NCBI GenBank assembly: GCA_041608535.1
Contig: JBFISM010000006.1
Span: forward strand, 1-56,335
Direction: 5' to 3'
DNA from: JBFISM01 sp041608535
Lineage (GTDB): Bacteria > Actinomycetota > Acidimicrobiia > Spongiisociales > UBA5794
Length of the DNA stretch: 56,335 nt
Shown here: positions 39,326 through 48,241 of the stretch, piece by piece
How the letters are laid out: each line of letters opens with the position of its first letter
Position numbering within the stretch: the first letter of the stretch is position 1
Translations under genes and position numbers: made by a program
Notes under the pieces: generated by a model
What the model was told of the DNA's origin: nothing
Database searches by the model: none
What the model saw: only the letters and a program-made list of their open reading frames with translations

Positions 39326-39331
39326 TACCAT
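39326..39331 (+). promoter_or_regulatory. -10 element of a leaderless promoter (nth)
   Basis: TACCAT lies 7 nt before ATG 39339. It diverges from the xpt promoter; the two -10 elements are 64 bp apart. Confidence 0.55.
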
Positions 39332-39338
39332 CTCGCCG

Positions 39339-40010
39339 ATGCCCGCAGCACCATCGCCGCCGCCCTCGGTTGCGGAGAGACGCAATGCCCGTGTCGTGCT
39401 CGACCGGCTGCACAAGCGCTATCCGGATCTCGGGACCGCTCTCGACTATGCCGACCCCTGGCAGCTCCTCGTCGCCACCGTGCTGTCGGCGCAGACAACG
39501 GATGTGATGGTCAACCAGGTGACGCCGGTGCTGTTCGACCGGTATCCGACACCTCATGACCTCGCCGCCGCCGATCCCGAGGTCGTGGAGCGCATTGTCT
39601 ATTCGACGGGCTTCTACCGGCAGAAGACGAGAGCCATCATCGGATTGGCGGCCGCCGTGGTCGAGGAGTTCGGGGGTGACGTGCCCCCCGACCTCGATGC
39701 AATGACACAACTGCCCGGGGTAGGGCGGAAGACGGCGAGCGTCGTGCTCGCCGAGGCTTGGGATCTTCCCGCCATCGCCGTCGATACCCACGTCCGGCGC
39801 GTGGTCAACCGGTTGGGGTTGGTCGACGAGCACGATCCGGCGAAGATCGAACGGGCTCTGCAAGCGCTGTATCCCCCGGATCGGTGGTCCGGCATCTCCA
39901 TGCGTTTCATCCAGTTCGGGCGCGATGTGTGCGCCGCCAAGCGACCCCGGTGCTGGGAGTGCCCGCTGGCGGATCGGTGTCCTTACCCGGACAAGACCCC
40001 ACCCCCCTGA
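39339..40010 (+). CDS. nth: Endonuclease III (DNA glycosylase/AP lyase)
   Basis: A 223-residue HhH-GPD enzyme removing oxidised pyrimidines. The helix-hairpin-helix is L-P-G-V-G-R-K-T-A, with catalytic Lys131 and Asp149 (A-V-D-T-H-V), the same 18-residue spacing as the E. coli enzyme. The [4Fe-4S] cluster motif C-x6-C-x2-C-x5-C is complete near the C-terminus (C-A-A-K-R-P-R-C-W-E-C-P-L-A-D-R-C). ATG 39339 fits the leaderless -10; a longer frame from 39270 would add 23 unconserved residues. Confidence 0.93.
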   Translation: MPAAPSPPPSVAERRNARVVLDRLHKRYPDLGTALDYADPWQLLVATVLSAQTTDVMVNQVTPVLFDRYPTPHDLAAADPEVVERIVYSTGFYRQKTRAIIGLAAAVVEEFGGDVPPDLDAMTQLPGVGRKTASVVLAEAWDLPAIAVDTHVRRVVNRLGLVDEHDPAKIERALQALYPPDRWSGISMRFIQFGRDVCAAKRPRCWECPLADRCPYPDKTPPP

Positions 40011-40033
40011 GTCGTGCAGCAGGTGAGACCATC

Positions 40034-41389
40034 GTGAGCAGGGGTGGCGCCCGGATCGCCACGGCGCTGCGACGGTCGGCCTTCGATCGCGAGATCGTGG
40101 CGCTCGCCGTACCGGCACTGGGAGCCCTCGCCGCCGACCCGCTGGTCTCGTTGGTCGACACGGCATTCGTCGGCCGGTTGGGAACCACCGAGCTGGCATC
40201 GCTCGGTGTGGCGGTTGCCGTCTTCGGCGTGTTCTTCGCAGTGTTCAACTTCCTCGCCTATGGCACCACACCGCTGCTGGGCAGGGCGCTTGGCACCGGC
40301 GACAGAGAAGGCGCTGGCCGCAACGCCGCCAGCGCCATGACCATGGCCGTCGTCCTGGGGCTGGTCTTTGCGGTAGCGATGGTGGCGTTTGCCGGCGACT
40401 TGCTCGCGCTGCTCGGCGCCGGACCGGATCTCATCGCACCCGGGAGCAGCTATCTGCGCATCCGGGCGATGGCCTTACCGGCGGTGCTGGTGGTGCTGGT
40501 CGGGCACGGCGTGTTCCGGGGCGCCCAGGACACGAGGACACCGCTCGGGATCACCGTCGGGCTCAACGCCGTCAACCTCGTGCTCGATCCGGTGCTCATC
40601 TTCGCGCTTGATCTGGGTCTCGACGGGGCTGCCTTCGCCACCGTGGCGGCGCAGTGGCTCGGTGCAGCTTGGTTTGCCTTCGAGCTGCGCCGCTCGGCCG
40701 GCACCATGGGCATCTCCTGGCGACGGCCCTCGCCGGCGGCGACCATCGAGCTGGCGAGGGCGGGCGGGGTCCTCGTGCTGCGCACGGCCGGTCTGCTGAC
40801 GGCGCTCACTGTGGCCACGTCCGTGGCGGCGAGGATCGGCGATGCGGCCGTGGCGGCGCACCAGATCGGCACTCAGCTCTTCTTCTTCCTCGCCCTGGCC
40901 CTCGACGCCATTGCCGTGGCAGCGATGGCGATGCTCGGGAGGACCCTCGGTGAAGCGGAGCGCAACGGCGACGTGCGACTGCTTCATCAGCAAGCGGACC
41001 GGCTGGTCATCCTCGGTCTGGTCGGCGGGGCGGGGCTCGCTGTGCTGCTCGTCGTGTTGCGACCGCTTCTCCCCGGTTGGTTCACCGGGGAGCCGGACGT
41101 GTTGCGCGAGCTCGGCGCCGTATACCCGCAACTGGTCATACTGCAAGTGATCGGCGGTCTGGTCTTTGCCTGGGACGGCATCGTCATCGGAACCACCGCC
41201 TTCACCCATGCCATGCTCGCCACGGTGCTGCCATCGATCGTGACGACCGCCCTTCTCGTGGTGATCGCTCTCGGTGACGGTGCGCTGGGCCAGGTGTGGT
41301 GGGCATTGGTACTGCTGTTGTGTCTGCGGGCGTTGTATCTGGCGTGGTGGCACGGCACCCGGCTGGGGAGACGCGTCGTTTCCGTGTGA
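40034..41389 (+). CDS. MATE-family efflux transporter (DinF-like)
   Basis: A 451-residue membrane protein with about twelve helices in two homologous halves. The first half has P-A-L-G-A-L-A-A-D-P-L-V-S-L-V-D-T-A-F-V-G and the second has the matching A-R-A-G-G-V-L-V-L-R-T-A, with G-V-F-R-G-A-Q-D-T-R-T-P in between, as in DinF-type MATE exporters. It would export organic cations or drugs by sodium or proton exchange; the substrate is unknown. GTG 40034 follows AGGTGA by 7 nt. It lies 23 bp after nth and may share its transcript; DinF proteins are often damage-linked. Confidence 0.88.
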   Translation: MSRGGARIATALRRSAFDREIVALAVPALGALAADPLVSLVDTAFVGRLGTTELASLGVAVAVFGVFFAVFNFLAYGTTPLLGRALGTGDREGAGRNAASAMTMAVVLGLVFAVAMVAFAGDLLALLGAGPDLIAPGSSYLRIRAMALPAVLVVLVGHGVFRGAQDTRTPLGITVGLNAVNLVLDPVLIFALDLGLDGAAFATVAAQWLGAAWFAFELRRSAGTMGISWRRPSPAATIELARAGGVLVLRTAGLLTALTVATSVAARIGDAAVAAHQIGTQLFFFLALALDAIAVAAMAMLGRTLGEAERNGDVRLLHQQADRLVILGLVGGAGLAVLLVVLRPLLPGWFTGEPDVLRELGAVYPQLVILQVIGGLVFAWDGIVIGTTAFTHAMLATVLPSIVTTALLVVIALGDGALGQVWWALVLLLCLRALYLAWWHGTRLGRRVVSV

Positions 41390-41399
41390 GCGGGTGCGG

Positions 41400-42623
41400 T
41401 CAACGACCGACCGTGTAGCCCACCAGATCTTTCCCTTTGGTCTCGGGGAGCTGCAGCACGAGCCACAGCGCAACGAGCAGACCCACCGACAGGAGCAGGA
41501 TCGTCTGCGACAAGCCGATGCGATCGACGATGAAGCGGCCCACACCGAAGCCCAGCAACGCCCCGATGATGGCCGTGTTCGTGATGAGCCCGCTGGCGGT
41601 GGCACGCAGCCTGGTGGGGAACAGCTCGGTGCGTGTTGCGGCGAAGGCGGGAGTGAGCATCGTCGCCCCCAGGGTTCCGAGGAAGACCGATGCGGCGATC
41701 AGCACACCCGTCGTGGCGAAGTAGAACCCGACCCCGCCGATCAAACCGATGACGATCGCCACCGCCATCGTGGCCCGCCGACCCACGACGTCGGCGATCC
41801 TGCCGCCGACGAGGAGGCCGACCGTGCCCAGACCGGAGAAGACGATGAGCATCATGGCGGCGTCTCTGGTCTCCCACTCCAGCCCGGTGATCAGGCGCTC
41901 CAGCACGAAGTCGAACGCCGGTCCCGAGAACGCGGCGATGAGGAAGGCCGCACCGGCGAGCACCCAGAAGTACCCGGCGCTCTCCGAGCTCATCACTGCT
42001 TGATACCCGACACGTGTGTTGGTGCGGACGAACGCCCTGCTTTCGGAGAGAAACCGGTTGAGCATGGGCAGCACGAGCACTCCCAGGGCGGTGAACCCGA
42101 ACAGCAGCCGCCACCGCTCGTCGCCGGTGTCGGCGAACGGGAGCACCAGCAACGCCAACCCGCCTCCCATCGCTCCGGAGACGCCGTAGACGCCGATACC
42201 GAAGGCACGGCGGCCCGGAGTGAGCTGCTCGGCGAGATAGACGATCGACAGCGCCGCCACCGCAACCACCCCGATCCGGGTGACCGACTGTGTGAGGGTG
42301 AAGATGATCGGGTTGGGAAAGAGACCGGTGAGCAGATTGCCGACCGGGATCAAGGCAAACGCAGCGAGAAACGGCTCGCGTCTGCCTTCGCGATCGGCCG
42401 CAAAGGCGAATGCCACGCCGAGCAGCGACAGCGCCCTGGTGACGGCGAGCACCCCGAACATCCCGCCCTCGCTCAGATCCAGCGCGGTGCGGACGAAGGG
42501 GATCGTCGAGCTGATCATGGCGGCTCCGTAGCCGACGACGAGACCGACCAGGCTCATGAGGAAGAGAGCACGACGGTCGCGCGGGGTGAAGCGTGCCAGG
42601 GCTGCGCCGGCGGATGTCGTCAC
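41400..42623 (-). CDS. MFS transporter
   Basis: A 407-residue major facilitator protein with twelve predicted helices. Between helices 2 and 3 the A-D-R-E-G-R-R loop is the family's conserved cytoplasmic motif, and its second-half equivalent is G-G-R-I-A-D-V-V-G-R-R. The ending L-P-E-T-K-G-K-D-L resembles sugar/metabolite porters. No substrate can be named. GTG 42621-42623 has AAGGG 5 nt ahead. It converges with the MATE gene over 10 bp and diverges from ccdA. Confidence 0.85.
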   Translation of the reverse strand: MTTSAGAALARFTPRDRRALFLMSLVGLVVGYGAAMISSTIPFVRTALDLSEGGMFGVLAVTRALSLLGVAFAFAADREGRREPFLAAFALIPVGNLLTGLFPNPIIFTLTQSVTRIGVVAVAALSIVYLAEQLTPGRRAFGIGVYGVSGAMGGGLALLVLPFADTGDERWRLLFGFTALGVLVLPMLNRFLSESRAFVRTNTRVGYQAVMSSESAGYFWVLAGAAFLIAAFSGPAFDFVLERLITGLEWETRDAAMMLIVFSGLGTVGLLVGGRIADVVGRRATMAVAIVIGLIGGVGFYFATTGVLIAASVFLGTLGATMLTPAFAATRTELFPTRLRATASGLITNTAIIGALLGFGVGRFIVDRIGLSQTILLLSVGLLVALWLVLQLPETKGKDLVGYTVGR

Positions 42624-42729
42624 GTTTCCCTTACCTCACTCCACAACACCGGGCGGTCCCGGTTGCCGGGCGGGACACTACCGCACGCCGCTGCAGTGGT
42701 GGGGTTGCGGCTTTGCCCGCCAACCGTCG

Positions 42730-42735
42730 TAAGCT
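42730..42735 (+). promoter_or_regulatory. Possible -10 of the ccdA promoter
   Basis: TAAGCT at 42730-42735 would start a transcript near 42742, giving a leader of about 60 nt to ATG 42803, which has GAGGGG as its ribosome binding site. The -35 is not evident. Confidence 0.35.
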
Positions 42736-42802
42736 GGTCATTGGTTGGAACAGCGGTGCTGCTCGGCGGCGTTGGACCGCACGATTCGAGCCGAGGGGCC
42801 TC

Positions 42803-43552
42803 ATGGACAATGTGACATTGCTCGCCGCGGTTGGCGCCGGGGCTGCATCGTTCCTGTCGCCCTGCGTGCTGCCGCTGCTTCCCGGCTATCTGTCCTTGAT
42901 GTCGGGTTACTCGATGCAAGAGCTGTCGAGCGGTGAGGTCTCGCTGTGGCGAGTGACTCGTTCCACGCTGTGGTTCGTGCTCGGGTTCAGCCTGGTGTTT
43001 GTCGTCATCTTCGGAGGCGCTGCAACGTCGTTGGGGACCACGTTGCGGGGCCCGACGTTCACCACCATCTCGGGGGTCGTCATCATCCTCATGGGGCTGT
43101 TCATCGCAGTGACTGCCGTATGGACCCCGAGCTTCATGCTCCCGGTGATGCAGGAGCGCCGCATCGAGGTGAGCCCGAAGAGGCTCGGGTCGTTGGCCCC
43201 TCCGGTGATGGGTGGGGCATTTGCCTTCGGGTGGACACCGTGTGTCGGGCCGTTTCTCACCGCAGCGCTGACCCTGGGCGCCAACTCGGAGACCGCGGGC
43301 CGCGGCATGGTGGTGCTCGGGTTCTACTCGCTCGGTCTCGGCATCCCGTTTCTCGTCTCGAGCGTCGCTCTCGCCGGAGCATTCAACGTGTTCGACAGGG
43401 TCAAGAAGTATTTGACCCCGATCACCGTTTTCTCCGGGTTGATGCTCGCCGCATTCGGCGTCCTGCTGCTCACGGGTCGTGTGACCGACCTCAATCGCTT
43501 CTTCAGTGAACTGCTCATCGATCTCGGGCTCGACGGGCTCGCCGAGGTCTGA
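42803..43552 (+). CDS. ccdA: CcdA-type thiol/disulfide transmembrane protein
   Basis: A 249-residue protein of the DsbD transmembrane/CcdA family with six helices. The redox cysteines are Cys21 in F-L-S-P-C-V-L-P-L-L-P-G-Y and Cys147 in G-W-T-P-C-V-G-P, the two signature positions. It passes reducing power across the membrane, typically to cytochrome c maturation. That suits the CxxCH lipoprotein at 48242, although the other maturation genes (ccsA, ccsB/resB) are not in the window. ATG follows GAGGGG by 4-5 nt. Confidence 0.9.
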   Translation: MDNVTLLAAVGAGAASFLSPCVLPLLPGYLSLMSGYSMQELSSGEVSLWRVTRSTLWFVLGFSLVFVVIFGGAATSLGTTLRGPTFTTISGVVIILMGLFIAVTAVWTPSFMLPVMQERRIEVSPKRLGSLAPPVMGGAFAFGWTPCVGPFLTAALTLGANSETAGRGMVVLGFYSLGLGIPFLVSSVALAGAFNVFDRVKKYLTPITVFSGLMLAAFGVLLLTGRVTDLNRFFSELLIDLGLDGLAEV

Positions 43553-43586
43553 CCCGAGGACCGGTCGCATCCACAGGGCGACCCTC

Positions 43587-43592
43587 TACCCT
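43587..43592 (+). promoter_or_regulatory. -10 element of a leaderless promoter (trpE)
   Basis: TACCCT lies 8 nt before ATG 43601, with no Shine-Dalgarno sequence. A leaderless trpE cannot carry a leader-peptide attenuator, so control must be transcriptional or by feedback inhibition. Confidence 0.55.
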
Positions 43593-43600
43593 CTGCGGCG

Positions 43601-45100
43601 ATGCAAGTACGTCCCTCCCGGCCGGAGTTCCTCGACCTCGCAGCGAGCCACGCCGTGGTGCCGGTGCACGTCGAGGTGCTCGCCGACCGGCTGACACCGG
43701 TCTCCGTCTACGAGGCGCTCGTCGGTGGAGGTGACGGCTTCCTGCTCGAATCGGTGGAGGGTGGGGAGCGCTGGGCCCGCTGGTCGTTCGTCGGGTGGGC
43801 GCCGGCCTTCACCCTCACGGCCTTTGGCGGGGTCACGTCAGCGGACGGCATCGCCTCTGTCCCGGCGGAGGACGATGACCCGCTGACGGTTCTGGAGCGT
43901 CTGGTAGCCGAGCACAGCACTCCGGATGCAGCTGCCGTCGGGATGGATCCGCCCCCTCCGCTCCATGCGGGAGCGGTCGGTTACCTCGCGTACGACGTCG
44001 TCCGCTACATCGAGCACCTGCCCGACCAACCTGCGGACGATCGGTCGCTGCCGGAGATGATGTGGCAGTTCTTCGGCCGGCTCGCCGTCGTGGACCGGCT
44101 GGGACACACGGTGCGTCTCGTCCGCAACATCTTCGTTGCCGACGACCCCGCAGCACAGTACGACGCCGCCGTAGACGATCTGGCTGCGATGATGAGGCAG
44201 CTCGGCTCGCCACCGCACCACGGCGTGGGACCACGCCCCACGATCGTCGGCGCTCCACCGGCGGAAGCAAACCTCACGCAAGGGGAGTACGAAGCCGCCG
44301 TCGAACGAGCGGTGAAATACATCCATGCCGGGGACGTCTTCCAGGTGGTCCCTTCGCTCCGCTTCGAGACCCAGTTCTCTGGTGACAGCTTTGCCGTGTA
44401 CCGCGCCCTGCGGCTCATCAATCCGTCGCCGTACATGTACTACCTCAGGTCCGGGGACGTGGCGATCGCCGGGTCGTCGCCCGAGCTGATGTCTCGGGTC
44501 CGCAACGGCAAGGTGGCCAGCCGGCCCATTGCCGGCACCCGGCGTCGCGGAGCAACCGGAGCCGAAGACGACCAGCTGGAAGCCGAGTTGCTCGCCGATC
44601 CCAAGGAGCGGGCCGAGCACGTGATGCTCGTCGATCTCGCCCGCAACGATCTCGGTCGGGTGTGCGAGTTCGGCAGCGTGACCGTGGACGAGCTCATGGT
44701 GATCGAGCGGTATTCGCACGTCATGCACATCGTGTCGGAGGTGTCGGGCTCGCTTCGCACCGGGCTGGGCCCGGTCGATGTGCTGCGGGCGACGTTCCCC
44801 CACGGCACCGTCTCGGGAGCGCCCAAGGTGCGGGCCATGGAGATCATCGACGAGCTGGAACCAACGGCGCGCGGCCCGTACGCCGGAGCGGTGGGTTACA
44901 TCGACTTCTCGGGCAACATGGACACCGCCATCGGGTTGCGCACCATGGTGGCCAGGGGACCCACGGCCTGGATCCAGGCCGGCGCCGGAGTCGTGGCAGA
45001 CAGCGATCCCACGTTCGAGTACAACGAGTCGGTGGCCAAAGCCGGGGCCGTGCTCGCCGCCATCGAAGCCGCCCGGAATCTCGATGGTGGAGTGTCGTGA
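43601..45100 (+). CDS. trpE: Anthranilate synthase component I
   Basis: The 499-residue chorismate-using subunit has an N-terminal regulatory region (L-L-E-S-V-E-G-G-E-R-W-A-R-W-S near 50, the tryptophan feedback site). The C-terminal catalytic domain has P-S-P-Y-M-Y-Y-L near 275, G-S-S-P-E-L, R-P-I-A-G-T-R-R-R-G, H-V-M-L-V-D-L-A-R-N-D-L-G-R and G-T-V-S-G-A-P-K-V-R. No glutaminase domain is fused, so a separate trpG is required and is not in this window. It overlaps the next gene by 4 nt. Confidence 0.95.
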   Translation: MQVRPSRPEFLDLAASHAVVPVHVEVLADRLTPVSVYEALVGGGDGFLLESVEGGERWARWSFVGWAPAFTLTAFGGVTSADGIASVPAEDDDPLTVLERLVAEHSTPDAAAVGMDPPPPLHAGAVGYLAYDVVRYIEHLPDQPADDRSLPEMMWQFFGRLAVVDRLGHTVRLVRNIFVADDPAAQYDAAVDDLAAMMRQLGSPPHHGVGPRPTIVGAPPAEANLTQGEYEAAVERAVKYIHAGDVFQVVPSLRFETQFSGDSFAVYRALRLINPSPYMYYLRSGDVAIAGSSPELMSRVRNGKVASRPIAGTRRRGATGAEDDQLEAELLADPKERAEHVMLVDLARNDLGRVCEFGSVTVDELMVIERYSHVMHIVSEVSGSLRTGLGPVDVLRATFPHGTVSGAPKVRAMEIIDELEPTARGPYAGAVGYIDFSGNMDTAIGLRTMVARGPTAWIQAGAGVVADSDPTFEYNESVAKAGAVLAAIEAARNLDGGVS

Positions 45101-46041
45101 AGGCGACCTACGGCGACGTGACGGCCGAATACCTGGCGCTCCGCCGGGAGTCAGGTGTGGTGGAGGCCCACGAGATGGTCTGGGTTCGTGGCCCCGACTC
45201 CATTCGGTTCCTCGACGGGCTGCTCAGCCAGGCGCTCGACTCGCTGCCGGAGGGTGCGGTCGCTCCGTCGTTGCTGCTCTCTCCCCAAGGCAAGCTGCGG
45301 GCGCCTCATTGGGTGCTGCGCGGCGTGGACGAGGTCGGTGTCGTGACCGATACGGGCAGCGGTCAGATCGTCATCGAGGATCTCAGCCGCTTCAAGATCA
45401 GGGTGGACGTCGCCATCTCGCCCGAGGCCGAAGCGCTCGTCGACCTGTGGGGACCGGGCTCGCCGGACGTGCTCGCGGCGTTGGATCTTCCGGTGCCGGC
45501 GGGCTGGCAGCGAATCGACGGGCGCCTGGTGGTGCGTCTTCCATTCCGCAATGGGGGAACGCTGACCCGGTTCGCCGTTGGGGGTGTCTCCAGCGATGAA
45601 CTCGTGGCCGCAGGAGCGGTTCGCGCCGGTAGCGCCGCCGCTACGGCGGCACGAATCGAGCAGGGAGAGCCGGTGAATCTCGTCGATGTGGACGAGAAGA
45701 CGATCCCGGAGGAGGCCAATCTGGTGACAGGTGCGGTGGATTTCGACAAGGGCTGCTATCTGGGTCAGGAACTGGTCGCCAGGATCGACTCACGAGGCCA
45801 CGTCAACCGCCACCTTCGGGGTCTCGAGCTGACCGCCAATGTGCTACCGCCCTTGCGGGCAGCCGTGGAGAAGGACGGCAAGCGGGTCGGTCTCATCACG
45901 TCGATCGCTGAGTCGCTCGATCTGCAGGCGCCTGTGGCGCTCGGTTTGTTGCGGCGTGAGGTCGCGGTGGGAGACACCGTTGACGTCGTTTGGGAGGGTG
46001 GTCGCAGCGGCGCCGTCGTGCGCCGCCTTCCCATGCTCTGA
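45097..46041 (+). CDS. ygfZ: YgfZ/GcvT-like tetrahydrofolate-binding protein
   Basis: The 314-residue protein has an aminomethyltransferase-like fold and the COG0354 signature K-G-C-Y-L-G-Q-E (218-225, with the conserved Cys220). The family supports iron-sulfur cluster enzymes in a folate-dependent way. GTG 45097 overlaps the trpE TGA. Its place next to trpE is a common actinobacterial arrangement rather than evidence of a role in tryptophan synthesis. The gene ends 107 bp before the response regulator. Confidence 0.9.
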   Translation: MKATYGDVTAEYLALRRESGVVEAHEMVWVRGPDSIRFLDGLLSQALDSLPEGAVAPSLLLSPQGKLRAPHWVLRGVDEVGVVTDTGSGQIVIEDLSRFKIRVDVAISPEAEALVDLWGPGSPDVLAALDLPVPAGWQRIDGRLVVRLPFRNGGTLTRFAVGGVSSDELVAAGAVRAGSAAATAARIEQGEPVNLVDVDEKTIPEEANLVTGAVDFDKGCYLGQELVARIDSRGHVNRHLRGLELTANVLPPLRAAVEKDGKRVGLITSIAESLDLQAPVALGLLRREVAVGDTVDVVWEGGRSGAVVRRLPML

Positions 46042-46069
46042 TCACTCGGCGGCCGCAGCGCCCCACATC

Positions 46070-46087
46070 TCTCACCCGATTCTCACC
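46070..46087 (+). promoter_or_regulatory. Direct repeat with 11-bp period, probable response-regulator site
   Basis: TCTCACC occurs at 46070-46076 and again at 46081-46087. Head-to-tail half-sites 11 bp apart are the usual target of OmpR/PhoB-type dimers, and the adjacent gene encodes one, so autoregulation is likely. Confidence 0.5.
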
Positions 46088-46148
46088 TCGTTCCGTCACG
46101 CTTGCGATACGGCGGCCGCACCGCGCGGCTTCGCCACGAAGGGCGGAC

Positions 46149-46820
46149 ATGCAGGACGGAACGGTGTTGCTCATCGAGGACGAACAGGAGATCGCAGATC
46201 TCCTTCGGGTCTCCTTCGAGAAGGATGGGTTCCGGTTCATCCACGCACCCAGCGGCGAGAGCGGGCTCGATGCGCTCGGTCGCGGAGGCATTGCTGCTGT
46301 GTTGCTCGATCTGGGGCTGCCGGGAGTGGACGGCATCGAGGTGTGCCGCCGCATCCGGCGCCGTTCGGATGTTCCGGTGCTGATGTTGACCGCACGTGAC
46401 GACGAGGCCGACAAGCTGCTGGGGTTGGAGCTCGGTGCAGACGACTATGTCACCAAACCATTCTCGCCACGCGAGCTCGTCGCCCGGGTGCGGGCCGTGC
46501 TGCGGCGTCGCGGCGACGCCGCACCGCGGTTGGGTGCGATCGAAGTGGCCGGATTCGTGATCGATGCGGGTCGACGCACCGTCGCCACCCCGGGCGGCGT
46601 CGTGGTGCGGCCGACCGCACGGGAGTTCGACCTCTTGTGGCACCTCGCCGTCAACCGGGGATTGGTCCTGTCCCGATCGCAACTGCTCAGCGCCGTTTGG
46701 GGGTACGAGTACTTCGGAGAGACGAGGACGGTCGACGTTCACATCCGTCAACTGCGGCGCAAGATCGATGGGGTACCGATCGCCACCGTTTGGGGTGTCG
46801 GCTATCGGCTGGGGGAGTGA
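46149..46820 (+). CDS. OmpR/PhoB-family response regulator
   Basis: A 223-residue two-domain regulator. The receiver domain has the acidic pocket (E-D-E at 10-12), phospho-acceptor Asp54 (V-L-L-D-L-G-L-P), a Thr near 81 and Lys103 (V-T-K-P-F-S). The winged-helix DNA-binding domain has the L-T/R-P-T-A-R-E-F-D-L-L motif and the ending R-Q-L-R-R-K-I-D with V-W-G-V-G-Y-R-L. It precedes its sensor kinase by 3 nt. The signal is unknown. ATG follows a GAAGGGCGG ribosome binding site. Confidence 0.92.
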   Translation: MQDGTVLLIEDEQEIADLLRVSFEKDGFRFIHAPSGESGLDALGRGGIAAVLLDLGLPGVDGIEVCRRIRRRSDVPVLMLTARDDEADKLLGLELGADDYVTKPFSPRELVARVRAVLRRRGDAAPRLGAIEVAGFVIDAGRRTVATPGGVVVRPTAREFDLLWHLAVNRGLVLSRSQLLSAVWGYEYFGETRTVDVHIRQLRRKIDGVPIATVWGVGYRLGE

Positions 46821-46823
46821 CCG

Positions 46824-48218
46824 ATGCGTCGCCAGATGCTGGTGGGTTCGCTCGTCGTGGCCGCCCTGGCCGTGGCTGCGGTGGTGGCATCGGTGGCGTT
46901 GGTGCGCAACGAATTGGTGCGACGGTCGGCCGCCGAGATGACCAGACAGGCAACGGTCACAGCGCAGATCGTCGACAACCAGCTCGCCCGGCCCGGCGAG
47001 CCGGTGCGGCGGCTCGGAGTGGCTCGGCTCCTCGAGCAGCTACGTCTGCTCGGTGGTCACGACTACGTCGAGATCGCGGCCGTGACCCCTGTCGGCATCG
47101 TGCCACTCCTCGACGACGGTGCGCTCGTGTCGCTGCTGACAACGGGCGCAGTGACCGACGGAGTTGTGCGTCTCGAGGTCGAGGGCGAGCCGGTGATCGC
47201 CACGGTCCGCCGTGTCACCACCGAGTCGGATACGGGCGACCGTATCTGGTACGTGGCGATGGGCCGAACCGAGCCGCTGCTGGAGCAGGGTCTCTTGGCC
47301 CGCTCGCTCGCGCTGGGGCTGGCGGTCGCCACCGTGATCGCCGCCGTCGTCGCTGCCGTGGCGGTACGACGCATCAGCCGTCGTCTCGATGTGGTTGCCG
47401 TCACGGCGGGCCGGGTGGCCGGCGGCGATCTCACGGCGCGGGCGTGCATCGGCGGTGATGATGAGATCGCGACGCTCGCCGAGTCGATCAACGAGATGAC
47501 GGCGAAGCTGGAATGTGCGGCGACTCGACAGCGGCAGTTCCTCATGGACGTGGGTCACGAGCTGCGCACCCCGCTCACGACGATCTACGGCTACCTGGAG
47601 GCTCTCGAAGAACCCTCCATCGACTCGGCCGAGCTGTCGCGGGTTCTCCCGATCGTGCGCACCCAGGCGGATCGGCTCACCCGTCTGATCGGAGATGTGA
47701 TGCTGCTGGCCCGGCTGGAGATCGGTGACTTCGAGCACCGCACCGAACCGGTTGCGCTCGCTCCCCACGTTGCTCGGCTCGTAGCAGCCGCGGAGCGCCG
47801 AGCCGCCCAGCTCGAGATCGAACTGCGCACCGAACTCGCCGACGTGGGTGTCGTCGCCGCCGACCCGGACCGGGTCGGACAGATTGTCGCCAATCTGCTC
47901 GACAACGCCATGCGTTGTACCCCGCAGGGAGGGTCCATCGCGGTGACGCTGCAAAGGAGCTCCGCAGGTGTCGAGGTGGCGGTGATCGACAACGGGCCGG
48001 GCATCGATCCCGACGATCTCCCCCACGTGTTCGAGCGCCGGTTCGTTGCCGGTCACCACCGCACGCTGCGGCCAGCCGGGAGCGGATTGGGGCTCGCCAT
48101 CGTTCACGGTCTGACAACGGCCATGGGCGGCGTCGCCGAGGTCGCCAGCACACCGGGGAGAGGCACGCGTGTCGCCGTCAGGTTGCCTCTGCGGAGTGTG
48201 GAGCTCGTATCCACCTGA
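46824..48218 (+). CDS. Sensor histidine kinase (HAMP-type)
   Basis: A 464-residue membrane kinase: helix 1 (about 6-28), an extracytoplasmic sensor of about 120 residues, helix 2 (about 155-178), a HAMP linker, the H-box G-H-E-L-R-T-P-L-T with His245, the N-box N-L-L-D-N-A-M-R, G-x-G D-N-G-P-G-I and G-S-G-L-G-L-A-I. The F-box reads F-E-R-R-F-V-A-G. It phosphorylates the adjacent regulator. The sensor domain resembles no named module. It ends 23 bp before a cytochrome c lipoprotein, which may hint at a redox or envelope signal. Confidence 0.92.
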   Translation: MRRQMLVGSLVVAALAVAAVVASVALVRNELVRRSAAEMTRQATVTAQIVDNQLARPGEPVRRLGVARLLEQLRLLGGHDYVEIAAVTPVGIVPLLDDGALVSLLTTGAVTDGVVRLEVEGEPVIATVRRVTTESDTGDRIWYVAMGRTEPLLEQGLLARSLALGLAVATVIAAVVAAVAVRRISRRLDVVAVTAGRVAGGDLTARACIGGDDEIATLAESINEMTAKLECAATRQRQFLMDVGHELRTPLTTIYGYLEALEEPSIDSAELSRVLPIVRTQADRLTRLIGDVMLLARLEIGDFEHRTEPVALAPHVARLVAAAERRAAQLEIELRTELADVGVVAADPDRVGQIVANLLDNAMRCTPQGGSIAVTLQRSSAGVEVAVIDNGPGIDPDDLPHVFERRFVAGHHRTLRPAGSGLGLAIVHGLTTAMGGVAEVASTPGRGTRVAVRLPLRSVELVST

Positions 48219-48241
48219 GGGGTCCTAATCTGCCGCACGTC

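Noticed and set aside
43560..43700. A tryptophan attenuator or leader peptide upstream of trpE
   Set aside because: No Trp-rich short frame or competing hairpins are present, and the -10 spacing indicates a leaderless trpE.
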